From JBMNGG01 sp050949705 (GTDB taxonomy: Bacteria; Bacillota; Thermosediminibacteria; Thermosediminibacterales; Tepidanaerobacteraceae): DNA of 64,000 nucleotides. How positions within the stretch are numbered: the stretch's first letter is position 1; the number at the start of each line of letters is the position of its first letter. The stretch covers positions 62,001-126,000 of the forward strand of contig JBMNGG010000008.1 of assembly GCA_050949705.1 (NCBI GenBank), in the 5' to 3' direction. The position numbers and the translations under genes were made by a program. Below the pieces are notes generated by a model. The model did not search any database. It was not told the origin of the DNA and worked only from the letters and a program-made list of their open reading frames with translations. Positions 16,832 to 26,049 of the stretch are shown here, one piece after another.

Positions 16832-19420
16832 ATGAAGAAAATGTTATTGATTGATGGAAACAGCTTACTACATAGAGCTTTCCACGCACTGCCGCCACTT
16901 CGAACGTCCAAGGGAGTGCATACCAATGCAGTATATGGTTTTCTAAATATGTTATTTAGAATACTAGAGGAGGAAAATCCTGATTACATTACAGTTGCCT
17001 TTGATAAAAAAGGTCCGACTTTTAGACATACAGAATATGTTGCTTATAAAGCTACTCGTGCAAGGACTCCTGATGAACTAATAGGGCAATTCGATATTTT
17101 AAAGGAGGTACTAAGAGCTCTTCACATATATTTTATTGAGCTTGATGGGTATGAAGCTGATGACCTCTTAGGAACCCTTTCAAAAAAGGGGGAAGAATGG
17201 GGAATTTTTTCGATAATAGTTACAGGAGACAAGGATGCTTTGCAATTAGTTTCTGATAATACCAATGTAATGCTAACGAAAAAAGGCATTTCAGAAATGG
17301 AAGTTTACGATCCTGAAATGGTAAAAAAGAGATACAATATACCCCCGAAGGCTGTAGTTGATTTAAAAGGATTGATGGGTGACAAATCTGACAATATTCC
17401 TGGAGTACCTGGAATAGGTGAAAAAACTGCTACTAAGTTAATTCAAGAGTTTAATACAGTAGAGGAAGTTTTGAAAAACATCGACAAACTTAAGGGAAAA
17501 GTTAAAGAGAATCTTGAAAAATACAGTGAACAGGCGAGAATTAGCAAATATTTGGCAACCATTGTAAGAGATATAGATTTAGATATAAATCTTGATGATA
17601 TAGTTTACGCTGAACCGGATTACGACAAGTTGATAGAATTATTCCGAGAGCTAGAATTTTACAGCTTAATAAACCGAATTGAAAAACCAGCAGTCACCCA
17701 AGCAACAGTAGAAGAAACAACAATCGATGTTAATAATGTTGATTTGCTGAAAGAGCTGTATAAGAATGCTCTACAATTGAAAAGGGTTGTAGTTTTAGCT
17801 GATGTTGAAGGGAAAAAAGGTTTCACAGAATATAGGATAAACGGTATTTATCTTTTTATTAAAGACAAAAGCTATTTTATAAAAGCTAAGTTATTAGATG
17901 ACACTGAAATTAGAACAGTATTAAAATCAATTTTTCAAGACCCTTCAATATTTAGCGTAACGCATGATGGTAAACTTATGAGAAATATACTAAGACAATT
18001 TGATATAGATTTTTCTTGTAACTTCGATACACTACTGGCTGCTTATATTTTAGATCCATCAAAGTCCAATTATGATATACCAACTTTAGTTATGGAATTT
18101 TTGGGCAGTTCGGTAACAGATCAATCAGATATTGGTGAAAAGGCTTCATACTTGTTTGATTTAAAAGAAGCTATGGATGACAGAATAGATTTATACGATA
18201 TGAAAGACCTTTTTAACAATGTTGAGGTCCCCTTTAGCACTGTCCTAGCTGATATGGAGAGTACCGGGATAAAGGTTAACCAACAAAAACTTAAAGAGCT
18301 TTCTGATAGATTTGGCGAAAAACTTACTAAACTTACAGATGAAATTTACCTACAGTCAGGTACAGAGTTTAATATTAATTCACCTAAACAGTTAGGGGAA
18401 ATTTTATTTGAACGGCTTTCACTACCCGTAATAAAAAGGACAAAGACAGGCTATTCTACAGGGGCTGATGTATTAGAAAAACTAAAACCTCAACATCCTA
18501 TAATAGAAAACATACTGGAATATCGCTTTTTGATGAAACTAAAATCCACTTATGCCGATGGATTACTATCCTTAGTGAATAGCAAGACTGAAAGAATCTA
18601 TACGAGTTTTAACCAAACTGTTACATCTACAGGTCGCATTAGCAGTACCGAACCAAACCTCCAAAACATACCGGTAAAAACTGAAGAAGGAAAGCATATC
18701 CGGGGAGTTTTTACAGCTGATGGTCCAGGTCATGTACTTTTATCTGGGGACTATTCACAGATAGAACTACGTGTGTTAGCACACATCTCTCAAGACCAAA
18801 CCCTAATTGACGCTTTTATTAATGAGGAAGATATTCATACACGCACTGCAAGTGAAGTGTTTGGAGTTAGACCGGAAGAAGTGACACCAACCCTAAGAGA
18901 TAGAGCGAAGGCGGTAAACTTTGGTATAGTCTATGGTATAAGCGACTATGGATTAGCTCAGAGCTTGAATATATCAAACAAAGAGGCTCAGGATTATATA
19001 GATGCGTATTTTGAACGCTATCCTGGGGTAAGGAATTATGTTAGAGAAAGTATAAAATCGGCCAAGCTTACTGGTTACGTAACTACACTACTTAACAGAA
19101 GGCGTTACATTCCGGATATTAACAGCAGGAATTACCACTTGAGGTCATTCGCTGAGCGCACCGCTATGAATACACCTATTCAAGGTAGTGCAGCAGATAT
19201 AATAAAAGTGGCTATGGTTAAAGTACATGAATACTTAAAAGAAAATAACATGAAATCCAAGATTCTCTTACAGGTTCATGATGAGATAATTTTGGATGTG
19301 GTTGAAGATGAGCTGAGTATTGTAAAGAACATACTCAAAGAATACATGGAGAAAGCTATACAATTGAGGGTACCTTTGGTAGTGGATCTTAAACAGGGAT
19401 ATACCTGGGAAGAACTCTAG
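16832..19420 (+). CDS. polA: DNA polymerase I
   Basis: 862 residues; ATG 16832 lies 9 bp after GGAG, better than TTG 16823. The 5' nuclease domain (about 1-290) shows LLIDGNSLLHRAFHA, GDKDALQLV and GIGEKTA. The middle 3'-5' exonuclease-like domain (about 300-470) keeps FDTLLAAY but lacks the full acidic set, so proofreading is probably absent. The polymerase domain has motif A DYSQIELRVLAHIS, motif B RAKAVNFGIVYGIS and motif C QVHDEI. The enzyme fills gaps in repair and Okazaki processing. It is first of a polA-coaE-transglycosylase operon. Confidence 0.97.
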   Translation: MKKMLLIDGNSLLHRAFHALPPLRTSKGVHTNAVYGFLNMLFRILEEENPDYITVAFDKKGPTFRHTEYVAYKATRARTPDELIGQFDILKEVLRALHIYFIELDGYEADDLLGTLSKKGEEWGIFSIIVTGDKDALQLVSDNTNVMLTKKGISEMEVYDPEMVKKRYNIPPKAVVDLKGLMGDKSDNIPGVPGIGEKTATKLIQEFNTVEEVLKNIDKLKGKVKENLEKYSEQARISKYLATIVRDIDLDINLDDIVYAEPDYDKLIELFRELEFYSLINRIEKPAVTQATVEETTIDVNNVDLLKELYKNALQLKRVVVLADVEGKKGFTEYRINGIYLFIKDKSYFIKAKLLDDTEIRTVLKSIFQDPSIFSVTHDGKLMRNILRQFDIDFSCNFDTLLAAYILDPSKSNYDIPTLVMEFLGSSVTDQSDIGEKASYLFDLKEAMDDRIDLYDMKDLFNNVEVPFSTVLADMESTGIKVNQQKLKELSDRFGEKLTKLTDEIYLQSGTEFNINSPKQLGEILFERLSLPVIKRTKTGYSTGADVLEKLKPQHPIIENILEYRFLMKLKSTYADGLLSLVNSKTERIYTSFNQTVTSTGRISSTEPNLQNIPVKTEEGKHIRGVFTADGPGHVLLSGDYSQIELRVLAHISQDQTLIDAFINEEDIHTRTASEVFGVRPEEVTPTLRDRAKAVNFGIVYGISDYGLAQSLNISNKEAQDYIDAYFERYPGVRNYVRESIKSAKLTGYVTTLLNRRRYIPDINSRNYHLRSFAERTAMNTPIQGSAADIIKVAMVKVHEYLKENNMKSKILLQVHDEIILDVVEDELSIVKNILKEYMEKAIQLRVPLVVDLKQGYTWEEL

Positions 19421-19439
19421 TCTTAGGGGGATGGTTTTG

Positions 19440-20036
19440 TTGATTGTAGGTTTAACCGGAGGTATTGCCAGTGGAAAGAGCACAGTATCATTATTGCTTA
19501 AGAATAAAGGTGCTGTTATAATAGATGCAGATGAAATATCAAGAAATATTTTGATACCGGGTAAGCCTGCCTGGACAAAAGTAATAGAGCATTTTGGTGA
19601 GAAAGTCTTAAGAGATGATAAAAATATAGATAGAAAAAAACTGGCACAAATTGTTTTTTCCGATAAAAAAGAGTTAGAGCTTTTAAACAGTATAACACAC
19701 CCTATAATTATCGAAGAGATAAAGCGACAATTGGAGTACTATAAAAAAGTGGATGAAGAAGTCGTCGTAATTGATGCAGCACTTCTACTTGAGCTAGGTT
19801 TAAATAGTCTTGTGGATGAAGTATGGGTTGTTGCTGTTGACGAAAAAACTCAACTGGAAAGACTTATGTTACGTGAAAAAAACCTTAGTCGAAAAGAAGC
19901 TCTTAAGAGAATAAAGTCCCAAATGCCCCTACAGGACAAGCTTAAATATGCACAAAGAATTATAGATAATACAGGGGAAATTGAAAGGACAAAGAAACAG
20001 CTTGATGAAATATGGAGGGGTATTCTAAAGTCGTGA
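19440..20036 (+). CDS. coaE: Dephospho-CoA kinase
   Basis: About 198 residues. The last step of CoA synthesis: ATP-dependent 3'-phosphorylation of dephospho-CoA. The P-loop GLTGGIASGKST is at the N-terminus and DADEISR (substrate Asp) follows; RIIDNTGEIE marks the C-terminal adenine-binding region. TTG 19440 gives the typical IVGLTGG start and 9-bp spacing from TAGGGGG; ATG 19431 touches that site, and TTG 19437 is also possible. Follows polA by 19 bp and its stop overlaps the next gene's GTG. Confidence 0.93.
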   Translation: MIVGLTGGIASGKSTVSLLLKNKGAVIIDADEISRNILIPGKPAWTKVIEHFGEKVLRDDKNIDRKKLAQIVFSDKKELELLNSITHPIIIEEIKRQLEYYKKVDEEVVVIDAALLLELGLNSLVDEVWVVAVDEKTQLERLMLREKNLSRKEALKRIKSQMPLQDKLKYAQRIIDNTGEIERTKKQLDEIWRGILKS

Positions 20037-20602
20037 AAAACAAAATGGTAGTAATATTTGTTATAATTATTGGTGTTTTGGCTTTATACAACAACTTATC
20101 TTGGTTTATGAAATATATTTATCCTTTAAAATACGAGCAAACTATTATTCGTTATTCAAATGAATATGGTGTTGACCCATTTCTCGTTGCATCAGTTATT
20201 AAAGTGGAAAGCAACTTTTCTCCAGATGTAATCTCTGGACAAGGGGCTATAGGTTTAATGCAGTTAATGCCTAAAACAGCATTTTGGGCTGCTGAAGAAA
20301 TTGGTATGCAAGAAATACAAATAGAAGATTTAAGAAATCCCGATATAAATATAAAGATCGGCACATGGTATCTTTCTTCATTACTAGAAGAGTTTAATGA
20401 AGACATTACTTTGTCTCTAGCAGCTTATAACGGTGGTCGAGGTAATGTATCCAAGTGGATAGAGAGTGGTATGTTAGACAAAAACAAGGAAGAAGAAATA
20501 CCTTTTCTTGAAACAAGGAACTTTGTAGCAAGAGTACGAAAGTCATATATATGGTATAAGCGTCTGTATAAGGACAAGCTTAATAAAAATATACAATACT
20601 GA
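20033..20602 (+). CDS. Membrane-anchored lytic transglycosylase (SLT domain)
   Basis: 189 residues with GTG 20033 overlapping the coaE stop (GTGA) and GGAGGGG 12 bp upstream; in-frame ATG 20012 is less likely. A single N-terminal membrane segment (about residues 6-22) anchors the protein outside. The SLT domain shows the catalytic Glu in IKVESNFSP, GLMQLMP and the AAYNGG motif near residue 137. It cleaves peptidoglycan glycan strands forming anhydromuropeptides. The length matches small clostridial Slt proteins. Confidence 0.9.
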   Translation: MKNKMVVIFVIIIGVLALYNNLSWFMKYIYPLKYEQTIIRYSNEYGVDPFLVASVIKVESNFSPDVISGQGAIGLMQLMPKTAFWAAEEIGMQEIQIEDLRNPDINIKIGTWYLSSLLEEFNEDITLSLAAYNGGRGNVSKWIESGMLDKNKEEEIPFLETRNFVARVRKSYIWYKRLYKDKLNKNIQY

Positions 20603-20617
20603 GGAGAGGTTTAATTT

Positions 20618-21652
20618 ATGGGAGAAATCAAATCATTAAACGATGTAAAGAGCATCAGAATTGACTCTGACAGGCAGTTTTATTCAGCTAATCATGATGA
20701 GATTCTTAACGGATTGACAACAGATATATACTTTATTAAAACCTTGGAAATATTGCGGCATATGGGACTTTCAAAAAAGGAAGTAGTTGCTGAAGTATTT
20801 CCCCGTAGATCCGGTGTCATGTGCGGTGTAAATGAAGTAATGAATCTATTAAAAGATAAGCAAATTGAAGTATATGCAATACCCGAAGGTGAAACCTTTG
20901 AACCGAAAGATACGGTTATGAGAATAAAAGGGGCTTATGAAGAATTTGGCATATTTGAAACAGTTCTTTTAGGAATGATGGCCCACTCCAGTGCTTGGGC
21001 TACTGCGGCGCGGGAGTGTAGAGAGGCAGCAGCAGATAAACCTTATATTTGCTTTGGTGCTAGACATGTACACCCGGCTATCGCACCTGTTATGGAAAGG
21101 GCAGCGATTGTCGGTGGTGCAAATGATGCAAGCTGTATACTGGCTGCTAAACTTTTAGGCAGAGAACCTTCGGGTACTATTCCTCATGCGGTTATTATAA
21201 TGGCAGGAGATACGGTGTCAGTAGCAAAAGCTTATAACGATATAATGCCCCCGGATTCACCCAGGATTATACTTGTAGATACTTTCAAAGACGAAGTAGA
21301 GGAAACATTAAATGTAGTGGAAGCCCTTGGAAAAGATTTAGAAGGAGTGCGGCTGGATACTCCTAGTGAGCGAGGAGGAGTAACCCCGGAATTGGTATAT
21401 GAGATTAGAAATCGATTAGATCAAAAGGGTTATACTTATGTCAAAATATTTGTATCAGGCGGCCTTTCACCTGAAAGAATAAGAATACTTTCCGATGCAG
21501 GAGCGGATGCTTTCGGCGTGGGAAGTTATATATCAGGTGCCAGGCCTATAGATATGACTTTGGATTTAAAGATGGTGGATGGCACACCTGTAGGTAAACG
21601 AGGTCGAATACCTGGTTTGATCCACAATCCAAAGTTAGTGCAGATGAAATAA
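20618..21652 (+). CDS. Nicotinate phosphoribosyltransferase
   Basis: 344 residues, typical of the shorter bacterial enzyme. It joins nicotinate to PRPP, giving nicotinate mononucleotide for NAD salvage in the cytoplasm. The phosphorylated-histidine region is visible in FGARHVHPAIAPVMERAA, and IFVSGGLSPERIRIL with GADAFGVGSYI forms the phosphate-binding end of the barrel. RBS GAGGAGAGG precedes ATG 20618. A nicotinamidase-like hydrolase lies about 4 kb downstream (25436), which would supply nicotinate. Convergent with ndk, 2 bp apart. Confidence 0.9.
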   Translation: MGEIKSLNDVKSIRIDSDRQFYSANHDEILNGLTTDIYFIKTLEILRHMGLSKKEVVAEVFPRRSGVMCGVNEVMNLLKDKQIEVYAIPEGETFEPKDTVMRIKGAYEEFGIFETVLLGMMAHSSAWATAARECREAAADKPYICFGARHVHPAIAPVMERAAIVGGANDASCILAAKLLGREPSGTIPHAVIIMAGDTVSVAKAYNDIMPPDSPRIILVDTFKDEVEETLNVVEALGKDLEGVRLDTPSERGGVTPELVYEIRNRLDQKGYTYVKIFVSGGLSPERIRILSDAGADAFGVGSYISGARPIDMTLDLKMVDGTPVGKRGRIPGLIHNPKLVQMK

Positions 21653-21654
21653 AA

Positions 21655-22059
21655 TTATAAATGGGGAAACCATAAGGATATTTCACGTTTTGCACTTTCC
21701 GCACTATCTGAGGCGTGTACCAAGTTTTTTGTGGTAGAAGTAGCAAAATCACCACGGATAGTACCGGGCATAGCTTCTTCTACCCGAGTTGCACCATTTA
21801 GAATACGTGCTAATTTTATGGCATTGTCGCCTTCAACAACCATTGCCATGACAGGACCAGAAGTTATATAAGCAATAAGTTCCCCGAAAAATGGCTTTGA
21901 AATATGTTCATAATAGTGTTTTTCAGCCAATTCTTTTGTAACATTGCAAAGCTTTGCTGCTATAATTTTTAAACCTTTTTGTTCGTACCTTTGTATGATA
22001 TTACCTGTAAGACCTCGTTTAATACCGTCGGGTTTTATCATTATAAAGGTTTTTTCCAT
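21655..22059 (-). CDS. ndk: Nucleoside diphosphate kinase
   Basis: 134 residues, full length. It equalises nucleoside triphosphate pools by transferring the gamma phosphate through a histidine. Family motifs are FIMIKPDGIKRG at the start, GATRVEEAMPGTIRGDF, and the active histidine in NLVHASDSAESA (about residue 115). RBS AAGGAGTG precedes the ATG. Single gene. Confidence 0.97.
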   Translation of the reverse strand: MEKTFIMIKPDGIKRGLTGNIIQRYEQKGLKIIAAKLCNVTKELAEKHYYEHISKPFFGELIAYITSGPVMAMVVEGDNAIKLARILNGATRVEEAMPGTIRGDFATSTTKNLVHASDSAESAKREISLWFPHL

Positions 22060-22148
22060 TTTCTACACTCCTTATAATTTTTATTTATATTAACAAAGTA
22101 TAAAGACGAAAGCAAGAAAGTGCTACACAGACTGGATTTTATCGTTAT

Positions 22149-22178
22149 TTGACCATGTCAGTGCAGTTGTAATATAAT
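22149..22178 (+). promoter_or_regulatory. Sigma-A promoter of the peptide-binding lipoprotein gene
   Basis: TTGACC (22149-22154), 18-bp spacer, TATAAT (22173-22178), 36 bp before the start codon. Confidence 0.7.
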
Positions 22179-22214
22179 TATTTTAAACAGATTAAAGCAT
22201 ATTTGGAGGCAGAC

Positions 22215-23843
22215 ATGAAAAAAAGTTTGATAATTATACTAGTATTTATATTTTTACTGTTAATTACTGCCTGTTCCAATACATCAATTAGTCCCATTGA
22301 GGAAGATTTCACCTCGGAAGAAGAAGTGTCTAAATCTCCTCAAAGTGGCGGAACGTTAAACCTTGCGGTTACATCCCTGCCAAACCCTGATCCTCTTATG
22401 GCAGAAGATTATGAGACAAAATCAATTTTAAGCCTTATTTATGAAGGTCTTGTTAGAATTGACGAGGAGGGTAGTATTCAACCCAACCTTGCTGTAAATT
22501 GGCAGATAACAGATGATGGGAGAACTTATATTTTTAAACTTCGTAAAGATGTAAAATGGCAAAATGGAAAAACTTTTTCCTCATCTGATGTTAAAGCTAC
22601 TTTTGATAAAATAGTGCAACTAAAAAAACAGCCTCGTAATAGTAGACCGGATTTTTATGAGTTTGACAATATACAAAGTTATGAAGCTATTGATGAAGAG
22701 ACTTTTACTATAACTTTATATAAACCGGACACAGGTTTTCTATATGAGATGGATAGGGGTATACTCCCAGCATCTATTTTAGAAAAACCCCAACAAGCTA
22801 ACAATGATGATAAAAATATCGATCCTTCAGAAGAGTATGTGGGTACCGGACCCTATAAAGTAGTGGGTTTAGAAAGAGATTCTATAAGCTTAAAGAGAAA
22901 TGATTATTATAGTTATAAACCATACATTGAAGAGATAAACATAAAAGCCTTTCCAGATAATTATGCTATTATTGAAGCTTTTAAGAATCAGTCTATTGAT
23001 CTGGTATCCATTGAATCCGAAGATTGGGATATATTTCAGGATATAAAGAATGTATACTTACTTCAATGTCCTTCTAGATATTTCGAATTTCTTTCACTTA
23101 ACTTAAACAACCCCATTTTCAGTGATGTTAAAGTAAGGCAGGCAATGCTAATGGCGATAGATCGTGACGAAATACTGCAGGACACTACTTTAGGTCGTGG
23201 TATAGTTATAGATGGTCCTATTTTACCTTTTTCATGGGTGTTCAATTCGCAAATACAGCATATAACATCTAATAAAGAAGAGGCAGAAAAAATACTTGAA
23301 GAAGCAGGTTGGAAAGATGAGGACGGAGATGGGATTTTAGAAAGAACCATCGGTAATACTACTTATAAATTTGAGTTTGAATTATTAGTAAACACTGCTA
23401 ATGTGAGACGTTATCAAACTGCCTTACACATACAGAAAGATTTAGAAGCCTTAGGTATTTCAGTAAAGCTAGTAAATACATCTTGGCAGGAGCTGGAGAA
23501 CAATGTTTTAAATAAAAGATATGATGCAGCTATAATGGGTTGGAAACTAAAGCCTAATCCAGATTTGAGATTTATGTTTGCCAGTAATGAAATTAAAAAT
23601 GGCTATAATTTTGTGTCATACTCAAATGAAGAACTTGATAATATATTGATACAAGCCCAGACAAACTACGAAGGTAAAAGGGAGCTTTTATATAAAGCAC
23701 AGGAAATAATCAGTCAAGATTTACCTTATCTATTTTTATATAGTCCGAACAAGCTTTTAGCAATAAACAATAGATTACAAGGTGTTAAACCCGACCCCGT
23801 AAATCTTTTTAATCATATAAATGAGTGGTGGATTGAACAATGA
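22215..23843 (+). CDS. Peptide ABC transporter substrate-binding lipoprotein (SBP_bac_5)
   Basis: 542 residues; ATG 22215 follows TTGGAGGC. The lipobox LLITAC puts the lipidated Cys near residue 20. The SBP_bac_5 fold (OppA/DppA) is recognisable from SILSLIYEGLVRID, WQITDDGRTYIFKLRKDVKWQNGK, VRQAMLMAIDRDEI and ILEEAGWKDEDGDG. No permease or ATPase gene is nearby; such orphan binding proteins may use another transporter or act as sensors. The stop codon overlaps the start of a 48-codon gene. Confidence 0.92.
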   Translation: MKKSLIIILVFIFLLLITACSNTSISPIEEDFTSEEEVSKSPQSGGTLNLAVTSLPNPDPLMAEDYETKSILSLIYEGLVRIDEEGSIQPNLAVNWQITDDGRTYIFKLRKDVKWQNGKTFSSSDVKATFDKIVQLKKQPRNSRPDFYEFDNIQSYEAIDEETFTITLYKPDTGFLYEMDRGILPASILEKPQQANNDDKNIDPSEEYVGTGPYKVVGLERDSISLKRNDYYSYKPYIEEINIKAFPDNYAIIEAFKNQSIDLVSIESEDWDIFQDIKNVYLLQCPSRYFEFLSLNLNNPIFSDVKVRQAMLMAIDRDEILQDTTLGRGIVIDGPILPFSWVFNSQIQHITSNKEEAEKILEEAGWKDEDGDGILERTIGNTTYKFEFELLVNTANVRRYQTALHIQKDLEALGISVKLVNTSWQELENNVLNKRYDAAIMGWKLKPNPDLRFMFASNEIKNGYNFVSYSNEELDNILIQAQTNYEGKRELLYKAQEIISQDLPYLFLYSPNKLLAINNRLQGVKPDPVNLFNHINEWWIEQ

Positions 23844-23986
23844 AATCTGCCAAAGAAAAAGATTTTCATACAAAAGATATTATAGCTATGGTTATTGCTG
23901 CATACCAACTATTATTACCCACATTACTAATTATTTTCGCATTTTTTATGATAATATATTTACTATTTACACGGATAAATATGTAA
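23840..23986 (+). CDS. Small single-pass membrane protein coupled to the binding protein
   Basis: 48 codons starting with ATG 23840, which overlaps the stop of the upstream lipoprotein gene (ATGA), so translation is likely coupled. The first 16 residues are charged (MKSAKEKDFHTKDI) and are followed by one long hydrophobic stretch with a proline (AYQLLLPTLLIIFAFF, residues 21-36) and a short basic tail. I know no defined function. A small partner of the lipoprotein, or a membrane anchor, is a guess from position. Confidence 0.65.
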   Translation: MKSAKEKDFHTKDIIAMVIAAYQLLLPTLLIIFAFFMIIYLLFTRINM

Positions 23987-23993
23987 TAATGAA

Positions 23994-24067
23994 TCTCTCA
24001 AGAAATATTGACATAAATACAATTAACATATATAATAATTAATGTCACATTTTGAGGGAGCCTTTTT
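23994..24067 (+). terminator. Probable terminator of the lipoprotein operon
   Basis: TCTCTCAA (from about 23995) pairs with TTGAGGGA (about 24050-24057), with an inner TGACAT/ATGTCA helix, followed by TTTTTT at 24062-24067. The loop is long. Confidence 0.5.
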
Positions 24068-24113
24068 TACAAGCTTTATTGCAATGATGATTTACTTAAG
24101 TGTGGCATAAACT

Positions 24114-24200
24114 GCGGAAGTGGTGGAATCGGCAGACACGCTACTTTGAGGGGGTAGTGCTCGTAAGGGTGTGCGGGTTCAAATCCCGCCTTCCGCACCA
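24114..24200 (+). tRNA. tRNA-Leu (anticodon GAG)
   Basis: 87 nt; acceptor GCGGAAG/CTTCCGC, long variable arm, TTCAAAT T-loop, encoded CCA (24198-24200). Anticodon stem CTACT/GGTAG encloses TTGAGGG, giving GAG. Confidence 0.96.
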
Positions 24201-24212
24201 TAAAAGAAATAT

Positions 24213-24234
24213 AAGCCCAAAAAGGGCTTTTTTT
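24213..24234 (+). terminator. Terminator of tRNA-Leu(GAG)
   Basis: AAGCCC/GGGCTT stem around five A, followed by seven T. Confidence 0.85.
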
Positions 24235-24255
24235 GTTGTACATTTAAGGTAAATT

Positions 24256-24582
24256 CTATAGGAAAGAATTTAAAATAATTACGATAGCCATACCCATCAA
24301 TACAGTTAAAAACATATTCTTTGTTTTATAAGCCAACGGGAAAGTAAATAAGGCGGCTATAAACACGTGATTTGACCAGCTAATACTGATTCTGTTATTT
24401 ACCATAAAAACTGCAGGAAATAGCAAGGCAGAAAGCACTGCAACAGGAATGAAGCTTAAAAAACGTATTAAAACTTTATGAATTTTCCTTTTTGATAATA
24501 GGGTTGCAGGAAGCATTCGAGGCAAATATGTCACAAGACACATACCCATAATTAGATACAAATAGCTGGAATTAATCTTCAT
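24256..24582 (-). CDS. azlD: AzlD-type branched-chain amino acid exporter small subunit
   Basis: 108 residues, four predicted hydrophobic segments (YLYLIMGMCLVTYLPRMLPA, LIRFLSFIPVAVLSALLFPA, ISWSNHVFIAALFTFPLAY and a C-terminal one). AzlD pairs with AzlC to export branched-chain amino acids or analogues. The characteristic TYLPRMLPA is near residue 19. The start ATG lies inside the last codons of azlC (11-bp overlap), confirming an operon. Confidence 0.88.
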   Translation of the reverse strand: MKINSSYLYLIMGMCLVTYLPRMLPATLLSKRKIHKVLIRFLSFIPVAVLSALLFPAVFMVNNRISISWSNHVFIAALFTFPLAYKTKNMFLTVLMGMAIVIILNSFL

Positions 24583-25258
24583 TATTAATAAGCACCCCCA
24601 CTATGGCAGCTACAATTGCAGCTAAAATGACATTCCAGTTTCCGGGTATAGTGTATATAAAGAAAATTGAAAGGAAACCTGATATTAAGGAAACTAAAAC
24701 AAATTTAGAATTTTTAAACTGCATGCACAAAAGAGCCAAGAACATTCCAGGTAGAGCGAAATCAAATCCTAATGCCTTTGTGTCAGGTATAAGGCTTCCC
24801 AAAGTCGCTCCTATCATGGTACTAACAACCCAACTAAGATAAGCTGTTATGTAGAGCCCAAAGTAATAAAAATGTGAAAGCCTCTTTTGTTCAACATCAG
24901 TTATGCTTACTGCAAAGCTTTCGTCCGTGATAAAAAACGAAATAAGAGGAATATATTGTTGTTTGATTTCTTTAAAGTGTGGTGCAAGAGAAGCACTAAA
25001 CAGAAAATGCCTTAAATTCACTAGGAAAGTTGTTATTATTATTGGGACAGCGCTAATTTGTGACCCTAGCATTTCAACAGCTATGAATTGAGCAGAACCA
25101 GCATATACAAATATAGACATAATAGCCATTTGTAAAGGGCTAAGGCCTACATCAGCAGCCATTACACCCAGAGCAAACCCTACAGGGATGTATCCCATCA
25201 CTATAGGAGCAGCTCTTTTTATTCCAAAAAAAAGTTCATCTCTTTTATATGATTCCAT
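24572..25258 (-). CDS. azlC: AzlC-type branched-chain amino acid exporter large subunit
   Basis: 228 residues, polytopic. The AzlC signature GIKRAAPIVMGYIPVGFALGV is at residues 12-32, followed by FVYAGSAQFIAVEML and NLRHFLFSASLAPHF, all typical of the family (B. subtilis AzlC, E. coli YgaZ). With AzlD it exports branched-chain amino acids across the cytoplasmic membrane. RBS GAAGAGGTT precedes the ATG. The exporter is intact while the uptake operon livKHMGF in the same window is broken. Confidence 0.92.
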   Translation of the reverse strand: MESYKRDELFFGIKRAAPIVMGYIPVGFALGVMAADVGLSPLQMAIMSIFVYAGSAQFIAVEMLGSQISAVPIIITTFLVNLRHFLFSASLAPHFKEIKQQYIPLISFFITDESFAVSITDVEQKRLSHFYYFGLYITAYLSWVVSTMIGATLGSLIPDTKALGFDFALPGMFLALLCMQFKNSKFVLVSLISGFLSIFFIYTIPGNWNVILAAIVAAIVGVLINNED

Positions 25259-25435
25259 AATTTAACCTCTTCATGAATTAGTAATTAAATTTTATATTAA
25301 CAGATTGATTAGATGTATGTCAATCATATATATAAGAATGTTCTACAAGGGAAAATCGATTATATAAGGATATTATATGAATTTTATAAAAACGTGTTAT
25401 AATGAGTTATAGTTATAAAGCGAGGAGGAATCTTT

Positions 25436-25951
25436 ATGAAAGCTTTGCTGGTTATTGATATGTTAAATGACTTTATAGAGGAAAAAGGAGCTTTAACAGT
25501 AGGACCAGATGGGCAGAAAATTATTCCTTTTGTTAAAAACAAGATAGAAAAATTCCGGCAGAAAGGTTATCCGGTTATCTTTATTTGTGATAATCATGAA
25601 AAAGATGATAAAGAATTTGACATGTTTCCTGCTCATTGTATTGCTGGGTCCTCTGGTGCTCAGGTGATTGATGACTTTCATATTAAAAAAGAAGACAAGA
25701 TAATAAGAAAAAGGCGTTATAGTGCTTTTTACGGAACAGATTTGGACCTTTACCTTAGGGAGAAAGAAGTTAAGGAACTGTTTTTAGTTGGGGTATGCAC
25801 AAATATATGTGTTCTTTACACTGCAGCTGATGCGAGAAATCTAGCTTATAAAGTTAGCATATTTAAAGAAGGAGTAGCTTCCTTTGATAAAGAGGCTCAT
25901 GAATTTGCATTAAAAGAAGCTGAGAAAACATTAGGTTGCCAAATAGTTTAA
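25436..25951 (+). CDS. Isochorismatase-family cysteine hydrolase, nicotinamidase-like
   Basis: 171 residues; RBS GAGGAGGAAT. The catalytic triad of the family can be seen: Asp9 (LLVIDMLNDF), a lysine in KRRYSAFYGTDL (about residue 88) and the nucleophilic Cys in VGVCTNICVLYTAADA. The short cysteine hydrolases include nicotinamidase (PncA), and the nearby nicotinate phosphoribosyltransferase supports that role. Metal-binding residues DNHEKDDKEF occupy the place of PncA's D-x-H. Other amides remain possible. Confidence 0.85.
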   Translation: MKALLVIDMLNDFIEEKGALTVGPDGQKIIPFVKNKIEKFRQKGYPVIFICDNHEKDDKEFDMFPAHCIAGSSGAQVIDDFHIKKEDKIIRKRRYSAFYGTDLDLYLREKEVKELFLVGVCTNICVLYTAADARNLAYKVSIFKEGVASFDKEAHEFALKEAEKTLGCQIV

Positions 25952-26049
25952 TTATTAATAATTAGTTCATTTATTGTGTTTGTTGGAATTTCCACCGCTG
26001 TTTTTATCATGTTGGTGGCTAAAGAAATAAATTCAATTAGGAGTTAACA

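Noticed and set aside
23821..24042. 73-codon frame overlapping the lipoprotein end
   Set aside because: Low-complexity Tyr/Ile/Asn product with no RBS; the coupled 48-codon frame at 23840 is the better gene.
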